In this document: positions 56,991 through 64,000 of the stretch, one piece after another
Position numbering within the stretch: position 1 is the first letter of the stretch
How the letters are laid out: each line of letters starts with the position of its first letter
Origin: Lasiodiplodia sp. COLG20
Taxonomy: Eukaryota > Ascomycota > Dothideomycetes > Botryosphaeriales > Botryosphaeriaceae
Reading direction: 5' to 3'
Length of the DNA stretch: 64,000 nucleotides
Assembly: GCA_009801085.1 (NCBI GenBank)
Contig: VNWV01000001.1
Span: 3,534,001 to 3,598,000, forward strand
Translations under genes and position numbers: made by a program
Notes under the pieces: model-generated
Told to the model about the DNA's origin: nothing
The model's input: the letters and a program-made list of their open reading frames with translations, nothing else
Databases searched by the model: none

Positions 56991-58103
56991 GGTCAAGGAG
57001 GACGTGATGGCGCTGGTTGGAGTGACGTTGCGGGACGCACGACACAAGTGGGACTGCCTTCGGCCTCCCCCCGGCCGGCCTTTCCGTTTCGGCTTGCCTC
57101 CGCGCCTGACGTCGGATGTGTGCCGCCGGCTTCGACATCCCGAAATTTATGATGCGCCACATTGTCTGTATGAGAAGCAATGTCTATATGCGATTTGGCT
57201 TCATCGATTGTGCATGCGAATGACGACATAGGTAATGTCGTGTTTGCCATCCGGATCGACAGATGTTGCGAACTAGGCCGACGGAGGCGAACTCGAGCAT
57301 GGGTCTGATTGTGTTAGTTATCCATGTGGGAATAATTATTACGAAGAAAAATGTTAGCAACGGCGGGTGGCTTTCCAGCAAGCGCGCTTGTTTAAACCGC
57401 TTGAATGTAGGCGCTTCACAAGCGGCCTTACCTGACTGCTTGATACTAAGTCGTTAAGCAAGCAGCTTGACTTACAAAAGGGCCATCTAGTTCCTGCTTT
57501 CAAGCAAGCATATCAAGCAGATTCATGAGAAGCGTATATATAGCGACTTGATTTCGTGGAGTATTTTGAGCATGAATACAATCTACTTGACCATTTATAT
57601 TAATATCATATCTGACGAACTACAAGCTATTACATGAGCAATGACTTATTACCATTATATCCCTCCCTTGAGCTTCTTTACTTATATTTCTCGAAATACG
57701 CCCTGAGTAGGAAGATTCGAAGAAGCTCAGCACATAGCAGGGCATACGTGAGCGCACGCATGGCTGTATCCGCTGTAGCTGGAAAATGCTGGTTTTCTGA
57801 ACATGCGCTGGGGCGGATCCGTACAAGGCCGAGGACATGAAAGCGCTGGAGTGACAATGTGGTAGGCCTCCTTTCGACCTGATTCGCAACATTCGCAACA
57901 TGTACTAATAACAAAAATACTAGACATAACACTTGTCAGTGAGCACTGTCAGTCACAGAAAAGAGGTGCGATGGATAACACTGGGTGAGCAGATGTGCAC
58001 GTGCACTGTTGCCCGGGAAGCACTGGCGAAGCTGCCTATAAAAGCCCGCTGCTCTACAATGACTTCTCCTCCTCAACCTCATCATCCACCTTCGATCGCA
58101 GTC
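56991..58103. other. intergenic region: TF relic, CAAGC-rich tract, F-box promoter
   Basis: Holds three notable items: a cluster of CAAGC/GCTTG motifs (57370-57525), a decayed copy of the start of the Zn2Cys6 gene (about 57700-57860), and the promoter of the first F-box-like gene with TATAAAAG at 58037-58044. Confidence 0.6.
57700..57860 (-). pseudogene. relic of the Zn2Cys6 gene 5' end
   Basis: Plus-strand matches in order to 56940-57030 include TGGTTTTCT, GCGCTGGGGCGG, CCGTACA, AGGA followed by GCGCTGG, and GGAGTGAC. On the minus strand it reads YGSAPAHVQKTSIF beside the intact YGPAPARVKKTNIV. The start ATG position of the intact gene is TTG here, and the zinc cluster is not preserved. It is therefore a truncated, decayed duplicate rather than a gene. 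Confidence 0.6.
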
Positions 58104-59486
58104 ATGAACGAGCTTCCTTCCGAGATACTTGACAAAATCGTTGGCCACGTCCGTGAGAATGGCACCTACGATCCTTTCGATATTGCGCCATACGCGACGA
58201 TTGCCCGCAAATGGCAGAACCCCGTCGAGAGGCGAACATTTAGCAACGTTTCGATACGTAGCGACCAGCTTGAGGAGTTTCTGAAGATAGTTGCAGGCCC
58301 CCGTCGCCGCTACCTCAGGTGCCTCAACTTGGAGATTGAGCTGGTCTCCTCCGACGTCCCAACCAATAACGCGTACCTCACCGAAGCGCTGCATGCCCTA
58401 TTCCTTGCCCTCTCCGTCTGGGATATCGGAGAGAACCTATCATTCCTGGGACTCCGCGTCGAGATCTCGTATACTGGCCGGCCCGACACCATGGAGCTCT
58501 TCGAAGACCCCGTCTTCGACATCTATTCAATCGACAACTTTCCCAGTGTGCCACTGATCCACAAGCTGGAGTTCGGATCAAGGGCCGTTATCTCGGATCG
58601 CAGCTGGATTTCCCTCGCGTCACGCCTCCCAAACCTCGAAGATCTGGAGGCCGTTGTCAACGACAGACAGAAGCTGGACCTGGCTCAGCGTCGCCAGAAC
58701 CGTTACGAGCTGGCTGCCACTCTGGGAAACATGAACACAGACAACCTCGTCCACGTCAACCTCTTCTCACGCCGATTCGGCTACACGCGCACCCGCCGCC
58801 CGACGTCCAACGTCCTCCTGCCCGACGGCGTCGACCATTTCAACCTCGAGCTGAACCGTGTGCTGCGCAGCCCGCATCTCCGCACCTTCAGCATCATCAG
58901 CGAGATGCCGCTCAGTCCAAGCTTCTTCCACCTGCCCGACGACGCCACGTATTTCCCACGCCTGGAGCTCGTCGACATCAGATTCAGCCCTTGCACGCCC
59001 GACGGCGAGCGATACTTCCACGGCTACATGGAGAACGGCGACGCGGAGGAGGTGGAAAACTACGAGGACATCGACTACGACGACCCAGAGGACATGACCG
59101 ACCCCGACGCCTTCGACGACCACAACCCGTCACGATTCCGCTGGGTCGCCGCTTCCGAGAGCCTGCGCCCGCTCCTGCTCGCGGCGGCTCGCGCCATCGC
59201 CCACCATCGCATGCCCCGCTTGCGTGAGTTCACGCTCAGAGGACCCAAGCTCGACGCCGATCCTACTCATTGGCGTTGGTCCGATACCGAGGTCGAGTAT
59301 GCGGCACCGGGCGTGCCGTACCCGCTGCGCGCAGCGTACCCGAGGGAGCCGGATGTGGACAGGCCGAGATGCTATCTCCGCGTGCATGGACTCGATGAGG
59401 ACACGGAGATTGAGAAGGCGTGGAGCATGGTGAGGAAGGGAGCGCTGGTTCATTGGAACTACGAGAGGAAGTTCTATGGCTGGTAA
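58104..59486 (+). CDS. F-box-like protein, tandem paralogue 1
   Basis: A single exon of 460 residues from ATG 58104. An in-frame ATG at 58059 lies only 22 bp after TATAAAAG (58037-58044), so transcription probably begins beyond it, and the tandem paralogue lacks it. The N-terminus MNELPSEILDKIVGHV is an F-box-like start. The rest shows spaced Leu-rich segments (SWISLASRLPNLEDLE, NRVLRSPHLRTFSI, FPRLELVDIRF) like degenerate leucine-rich repeats, and ends with SLRPLLLAAARA, RLREFTLRG and a Trp-rich tail. F-box proteins act as substrate adaptors of SCF ubiquitin ligases; an SCF role here is inference. An acidic stretch (EEVENYEDIDYDDPEDMTDP) is absent from the paralogue. Confidence 0.8.
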   Translation: MNELPSEILDKIVGHVRENGTYDPFDIAPYATIARKWQNPVERRTFSNVSIRSDQLEEFLKIVAGPRRRYLRCLNLEIELVSSDVPTNNAYLTEALHALFLALSVWDIGENLSFLGLRVEISYTGRPDTMELFEDPVFDIYSIDNFPSVPLIHKLEFGSRAVISDRSWISLASRLPNLEDLEAVVNDRQKLDLAQRRQNRYELAATLGNMNTDNLVHVNLFSRRFGYTRTRRPTSNVLLPDGVDHFNLELNRVLRSPHLRTFSIISEMPLSPSFFHLPDDATYFPRLELVDIRFSPCTPDGERYFHGYMENGDAEEVENYEDIDYDDPEDMTDPDAFDDHNPSRFRWVAASESLRPLLLAAARAIAHHRMPRLREFTLRGPKLDADPTHWRWSDTEVEYAAPGVPYPLRAAYPREPDVDRPRCYLRVHGLDEDTEIEKAWSMVRKGALVHWNYERKFYGW

Positions 59487-59894
59487 GGTACAGGTCAAGC
59501 TGGAGCGGATGGTTTTCAATGGATGGGAGGAGTGCTGTTACAGAAGGATGCCATCCTGTCATGGGCTCTGAAATCGGCTCAGATAGTGTACTTTACAGGC
59601 GAGTATTGAAGATGGCAGCTAACCAAAGAACATCAGTATAATAGAATTCAAAGGCGAGTAATTGCTTGGAATTTTCTTTACAACGAACAATGTACACTCC
59701 AAGCGCAAGAATACTAACAATTCGAATACTAGACATAACACATCGATGACTCACATGACAGAGGTTCGATGGATAACACCTGGTGAGCAGACGTGCCTTC
59801 CGCTGTGGGTGAAAACGGCAGGTGGCTGCCTATATAAGCAGTCACGGTTCTGCGCTTGAATTCTCCTCAACCTCAACATCCACATTTTGCAACC
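59487..59894. promoter_or_regulatory. intergenic region and promoter of F-box paralogue 2
   Basis: TATATAAG at 59831-59838 is 64 bp before the ATG. The block ATACTAGACATAACAC and then CGATGGATAACAC with TGGTGAGCAGA recur, with small changes, in the promoter of paralogue 1 (about 57918-57990). Confidence 0.65.
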
Positions 59895-61256
59895 ATGAAC
59901 TCGCTTCCGCACGAACTGTTGGAGGCTATCGTCTCGCACCTTGGCGACGATAAGCTTGCTCCGTTCGCCACCATCTCGGTCACATTCCAAGAGCTCATCG
60001 AATGTCGCACTTTCAGATGGCTTGATATTAACAGCACTGATATTGATCAGTTCCTCGCGGTAGTCACAGGATCCCGCCGCCGGGCCCTCAGGAGCCTGGA
60101 CTATTGGGTTGTCCTACCAGATGCCGCTGAACGCCAGCGCAACAACCTTGGCTTCACCCAGGCGGTCCATGACCTGTTCTCTGCTCTTTCCCTCTGGGAC
60201 ACTGAATCGAGCCCAAAACCTATCGACCTAAACATCAGTGTCGCCGAAGACAACACTAACACCCAATCCCATCGCCACAGCATCCTCGAGCTAACGGCAA
60301 TCGACTCTCTCCCAAGCGTGCCGCAAATCCACACGCTGCTCTCGTACGGAGACTTCTGCATCTCACCTAGCAGCTGGATCAGCATCGCCTCCCGTCTCCC
60401 GAACCTCGAGCGCCTCGACGTCGATCTCTCCGACAACAACCACCAAAGGCCGGGCCTGGACCTGGACCAGCGCCGCCACATCCGTCACAACCTGGCCGAA
60501 GCCCTGAACAACCTGAACACCGGCCACCTCGTCCACATCAACCTCATCTCCCCCGCCGTCAGCTGGTGTCGCCCTTTCCGCCACACGCCCAGCATCCTCC
60601 TCCCGGACAATCCCACAGACCACCTCAGCCTAGCGCTGAACCGCCTGCTGCGCTGCAGCCCGAACCTGCGCACCATCGACGTCTCCGGCGCCATCCGCCT
60701 CAGCCCCGCCCTCTTCACCGACGCTTCAAACACCACCACCACCGTCTCCTCCCCCTGCCGCCTAGAGCGCATCTCCATCTGCTTCGCCACCTGCGCCCCC
60801 AACGGCACGCCTTACTTCCTCGGCGATATCACATCCGACCCGGCCGACATCGCCAACTACGCCGAAAATAGCTCCAGCGGCCCGCACGACAGCGGGCTTT
60901 TGTACCGCTGGACCGGCGCCGCTGAAAGCTTGCGTCCATTCGTGCTCGCGGCCGCGCGCTTCGCATCCGCCGACCGCATGCCGCGCCTGCGCGCCTTTAC
61001 GCTCGAGACGCAGTTCGACCACTGCAGCTTTGAGTACGCGGCGCCCGGTGTGCTATATCCGCCGGCTTGCGAAGAGTGCCCGTGGCTCATAAGCGGCGGG
61101 CTCAAGCCGGACCCCTTGGGGGACGAGAATTTGTGGCTGCCGAGGAGCTACATTGACGCGCGGGGGTTTGACGAGGGGGATGCGGAGATTACGGAGGCGT
61201 GGGGCAGGATTAGGGAGGGAGGGTTGGTGCATTGGTGGGGTGATGATGGCGAGTGA
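59895..61256 (+). CDS. F-box-like protein, tandem paralogue 2
   Basis: A single exon of 453 residues from ATG 59895, the ATG aligned with that of paralogue 1. It begins MNSLPHELLEAIVSHLGDD and shares the same order of segments: SRRRALRSLD, SLPSVPQIH, SWISIASRLPNLERLDVDL, LNRLLRCSPNLRTIDV, CRLERISICFATCAPNGTPYF, AAESLRPFVLAAARFA and RMPRLRAFTLE, ending in a Trp-rich tail (GGLVHWWGDDG). Amino-acid divergence from paralogue 1 is large, so the duplication is old, although promoter blocks are still alike. Substrate-adaptor function in an SCF complex is inferred from the F-box-like start only. A GGGA repeat begins right at the stop codon. Confidence 0.8.
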   Translation: MNSLPHELLEAIVSHLGDDKLAPFATISVTFQELIECRTFRWLDINSTDIDQFLAVVTGSRRRALRSLDYWVVLPDAAERQRNNLGFTQAVHDLFSALSLWDTESSPKPIDLNISVAEDNTNTQSHRHSILELTAIDSLPSVPQIHTLLSYGDFCISPSSWISIASRLPNLERLDVDLSDNNHQRPGLDLDQRRHIRHNLAEALNNLNTGHLVHINLISPAVSWCRPFRHTPSILLPDNPTDHLSLALNRLLRCSPNLRTIDVSGAIRLSPALFTDASNTTTTVSSPCRLERISICFATCAPNGTPYFLGDITSDPADIANYAENSSSGPHDSGLLYRWTGAAESLRPFVLAAARFASADRMPRLRAFTLETQFDHCSFEYAAPGVLYPPACEECPWLISGGLKPDPLGDENLWLPRSYIDARGFDEGDAEITEAWGRIREGGLVHWWGDDGE

Positions 61257-61281
61257 GGGAGGGAGGGAGGGAGGGAAGGGT
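61256..61281 (+). repeat. GGGA microsatellite, G-quadruplex motif
   Basis: Six G3 runs separated by one or two A directly follow the stop of F-box paralogue 2. Such spacing fits a parallel G-quadruplex in DNA or in the 3' end of the transcript. Confidence 0.7.
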
Positions 61282-61654
61282 AGATGGAGAGCTGGGACTG
61301 GAGCGGATGTGGACGTCCTATTACGGGATCTGATATCGGCTGACACTGGGTGCTGGCAGCTGGCAGAGAGATGCCAGAGTCGAAGGCTAGTGCGAGGGAG
61401 GGGATCTGCAGAACAATGGGGAATAGTGGCTTTGGGTTTTCTTTATAAAGGATAATCTACACACCAAGTGGAGGAATAGAGAAGGATAGGCGGTACGCTG
61501 TCCATCCTTGGGATATTTTACGAGTAAGTGAGCGAGTTATTTATGAACAGAAAATCAAATGAAGAGAATGTTGAAGTTAAAGATTGCTCTAGAGGGGACT
61601 GGTCGTGATATGTGAATTTTATGAGTGTGCGAAACGGAATGGATTCTTGCTTAA
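61282..61654. other. convergent intergenic region
   Basis: Between F-box paralogue 2 and the HET remnant. AT-rich. Part of it (TTTTCTTTA and CTACAC pieces near 61440-61465) resembles the region after paralogue 1, consistent with a tandem duplication that includes flanks. Confidence 0.4.
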
Positions 61655-62185
61655 CTATACGAGAACTATTTCATCCGCATCCAGCTCTCCCCAATCAACC
61701 GCCTCGCCATCCATGATGCCATCTACATAACAGTCTCCGACCACTTCGTAGGTGCAGCTAGGTTCATTAGTCTTCCTCAATACCATCGGGACGCTACAGC
61801 CGTGAATGATTGCCACAACGTCCCCTTCCTCACAACAGCTACGCACCCATGCAATGCGCCCGCCGGTAGTTGCCATGAGACGTCGACAACATACCGTCTT
61901 CAGCAGTCTTTCTACCATGGCATCTTTGTCCCACATAGGTGTTCCTGGGTGTGCACGGTAGCCATCTTGAATGTGCCAACGGTTGTCGAGATGATCCAAA
62001 ACCTCCTTTGGAGACAGGGCCTGTAGCTTTCTTCCAAAGGGATCCCTTCTTCGTGCTTCATTGGGACAGTCTGGTGTGATTATCAAGCCCCATATTGCAT
62101 TCAGAATATCGAGTCTCGTTAAACCATGCAAAAGGGAGCAAGCTTGCGGCTTTGCTGCAGTGATGTGTGGGGAATCTCCGTCTAT
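61655..62185 (-). pseudogene. HET-protein C-terminal remnant
   Basis: On the minus strand an open frame runs from about 62185 to TAG or similar at 61655, with no ATG at its beginning (the first usable codon near 62131 is TTG). It encodes CSLLHGLTRLDILNAIW, AMVERLLKTVCCRRLMATTGGRIAWV, EEGDVVAIIHGCSVPMVLRK and VVGDCYVDGIMDGEAVDW. That is the typical C-terminal end of large HET-domain proteins. An AG acceptor-like site (CTATAG) precedes it, but no HET domain or upstream exon is visible on this strand, and the HET gene at 62622 reads the other way. It is therefore most likely a remnant of a lost HET gene. A short expressed gene is possible. Confidence 0.6.
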
Positions 62186-62621
62186 AGTTTATTCGTTGAT
62201 TCTCTTCACGGATAGAACCTCTCCACTGAGTTGAAACACGTTCAATAATTGTGCACCTTTTGCTTTCCTAATACTTAAGGCTACATAGGGTTATCATCCT
62301 TTGTGTCATCCAATCATAATACCGCCTCGGCGCATTGTTGGATTGTGTAACATCAATTTCCTGTTGAGATGTCAGCTTACTGATCAGGCTGAACTCCGCA
62401 CGGGCTGGCCCTTGTGGCTGCTGCCTGTAGCGAGGTAGATAAGCGGGTGCCTGCTTATTGCTTCCCCCTCATCGCCAACATCTCACGAGACAATTGCTAT
62501 CCTTCGCATCATCACCATCCTCAGCCTGTCGACCATGCTCTGCGCAGTGTGCTTATCGATATTTCGCCAGAAAGAGAAACTTCTATTAGGCCCGCATCAT
62601 ACTAGCATTGAACATCTCGAA
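62186..62621. promoter_or_regulatory. intergenic region before the terminal HET gene
   Basis: Upstream of the HET gene starting at 62622. No clear TATA box and no supported gene. Confidence 0.4.
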
Positions 62622-64000
62622 ATGGCAGCACGCTCTGGCTGCAGACTTTGTCTGGCGGTTCAACACAATATTCTCCCAGAAATCAGGAAATTTGATCAGG
62701 AGAACGGCGCCCAAGACTGGAAATTTGTTTACGATCTAGCGTTTAATACACTCACCGTCGAAGCAGGAAACGACTATTGTCGTCTTGAACAATCATTTCT
62801 CCTTGTGCGCTGTCCTGATATTCAGCACCCAAAAAATCGCAAAGACTTCCAGGACTTAGCTGCTATGGACCTCCTTCATCAGCCATGGCGTGTCAGGCAT
62901 GACGATTATTGGCGAGATATTCCTGACAATACAGGACACAGCGATGTTGCCAAGCAGGCGCTTGATTGGCTCCAGACTTGCTTGAAGACACATAGCGCTT
63001 GTGAGTGTGATCTTCAAGCACCTGCGTACTATCCGAAACGGCTGCTCGATATTAGTCCGGATGAGAGCCGCCTCATTCTGACTGCCTCAGGGAGACCATG
63101 CAGCCAGTATGCGACACTCAGTCATTGCTGGGGATCCACCCCATTCTTCCGTCTGTCTTCGAGCAACGAGGAAGACCTTAAACGGCGGCTGCCTGTTGAA
63201 GAATTACCGCGATCGTTCCGCGACGCAATTCTCTTCACCCAGCGGCTCGGCATTCGATACCTATGGATAGACAGCCTGTGCATCCTGCAAGAAGGACCCG
63301 GACACGCCGAGGATTGGAACGAACAGGCCTCTCTCATGCACTCTATCTACTCGAATGGGATACTTAACATCTCAATTCTCCACGCACAAAACCCTCACGT
63401 TGGCGCCTTCAAAACTCGTAATCCAGATACAATACAGCCATGTTACATCTCTCGGTGTGAAGATGGGGTCTATGAAGACATGTGGGCTCTTCTGGACACT
63501 AACACTGATTTTCAAAACGCTATAACACGATCGACGCTCTCAAAACGTGGATGGGTAGTCCAAGAGCGGATGCTCTCGCCAAGGACGATACATTTCGCCT
63601 CCGACCGTATTTTCTGGGAATGCAGATCTGGCAATCTCCTCACGGAATCATACGTTTCAGGCCTGGGGAACATGCAGGAAGTTCAAATTGACGTTGATCT
63701 TTCCATATGCAAAGTGCCAACATCATCCAGACCCCGGGCCTACGAGATTTCATACGCATGGGACCAAGTCATCCAATACTACGCGGCGGCAGAGCTCAGC
63801 AAGCCAGAAAAAGACAAACTGATCGCTATTGCGGGTGTCGCCAGATATTTTGGTACCTTTTTCGATGATCAATATGTCGCGGGCTTTTTTCGCTGTCATC
63901 TTCCGTATAGTCTCCTTTGGGCGGCTTTGATGGAAGATGACTCCTTGCCCCCTGAACTTGCAGTCGGGATTGCCAGCACAACAGCATATCGAGGACCTAC
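62622..64000 (+). CDS. HET-domain protein, 3' end outside the window
   Basis: ATG 62622 opens a frame that runs without a stop to the window edge (459 codons seen). The start MAARSGCRLCLAVQHNIL has the Cys pair common at the N-terminus of HET proteins. The HET domain follows: QYATLSHCWG, EDLKRRLPVEELPRSFRDAI, RYLWIDSLCILQEG with EDWNEQASLMHSIYSNGILNISI, and KRGWVVQERMLSPRTIHF with IFWECRSG. DKLIAIAGVARYFG and YSLLWAALM belong to the usual C-terminal part. The frame is intact so far and no intron is needed. Its neighbour on the left is a HET C-terminal remnant in opposite orientation, suggesting past rearrangement between HET genes. Confidence 0.9.
   Translation, partial: MAARSGCRLCLAVQHNILPEIRKFDQENGAQDWKFVYDLAFNTLTVEAGNDYCRLEQSFLLVRCPDIQHPKNRKDFQDLAAMDLLHQPWRVRHDDYWRDIPDNTGHSDVAKQALDWLQTCLKTHSACECDLQAPAYYPKRLLDISPDESRLILTASGRPCSQYATLSHCWGSTPFFRLSSSNEEDLKRRLPVEELPRSFRDAILFTQRLGIRYLWIDSLCILQEGPGHAEDWNEQASLMHSIYSNGILNISILHAQNPHVGAFKTRNPDTIQPCYISRCEDGVYEDMWALLDTNTDFQNAITRSTLSKRGWVVQERMLSPRTIHFASDRIFWECRSGNLLTESYVSGLGNMQEVQIDVDLSICKVPTSSRPRAYEISYAWDQVIQYYAAAELSKPEKDKLIAIAGVARYFGTFFDDQYVAGFFRCHLPYSLLWAALMEDDSLPPELAVGIASTTAYRGP

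Noticed and set aside
57933..58103. Start of F-box paralogue 1 at 57933 or 58059
   Set aside because: These positions precede or nearly coincide with the TATA box region, which is conserved as promoter in paralogue 2. The aligned ATG is 58104.

Overview
The window looks like nuclear DNA of a filamentous ascomycete (Pezizomycotina). Protein genes carry short introns of about 45-60 bp with GTAAGT-like donors and CTAAC or CTGAC branch sites. Both tRNA genes have an intron just after the anticodon. Families typical of moulds are frequent: HET-domain proteins, NACHT (STAND/NLR) proteins, Zn2Cys6 regulators, MCT-type and allantoate-permease-type transporters, and 4-hydroxyphenylpyruvate dioxygenase. 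I cannot name the species. All exon structures were read by hand from splice signals and reading frames.

Layout. 1-3.6 kb: a small two-exon orphan gene and tRNA-Lys. 3.6-5.2 kb: an MCT-like transporter (-). 6.7-8.7 kb: a decayed NACHT-ankyrin gene (-). 9.2 kb: tRNA-Asp, followed by a repeat-rich tract with a long hairpin. 11.3-16.4 kb: an apparently intact seven-exon NLR with a Goodbye-like N-terminus, NACHT, a long helical region and a ZZ-like zinc finger. 16.6-19.5 kb: a Zn2Cys6 regulator (-). 20.7-24.2 kb: a divergent pair, an allantoate-permease-type transporter (-) and an isocitrate lyase/PEP mutase-family enzyme (+), sharing a promoter with a perfect 16-bp palindrome. 24.5-25.9 kb: a Nudix hydrolase. 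27.4-30.5 kb: a serine-rich membrane protein (-). 30.5-33.4 kb: no supported gene.

33.4-39.1 kb is a housekeeping block: flavocytochrome b2-like dehydrogenase (-), RGG-YwbE-zinc protein (+), TTC36-like TPR protein (-) and HPPD (+). 39.5-51.0 kb is an allorecognition-type block: an intact HET gene (-), a small five-exon orphan gene, a lipase-like/NACHT/ankyrin NLR, and a second HET gene broken by one in-frame TGA. 51.5-57.0 kb: M61-like secreted peptidase, CapA-like protein and a second Zn2Cys6 regulator (-). 57.7-57.9 kb holds a decayed copy of the 5' end of that regulator. 58.1-61.3 kb: two tandem F-box-like paralogues with matching promoters. 61.7-64.0 kb: a HET C-terminal remnant (-) and a HET gene that runs off the window.

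The main theme is the density of nonself-recognition genes in different states: two intact NLRs, one dead NLR, two undisrupted HET readings (one cut by the window edge), one interrupted HET gene and one HET remnant. Small duplications and a MITE-like repeat family with fragments at four places lie among them. This suggests a fast-turnover accessory region interleaved with conserved metabolic genes. No established functional system could be demonstrated; the small orphan gene beside the lipase-like NLR is the best candidate for an undescribed partner.
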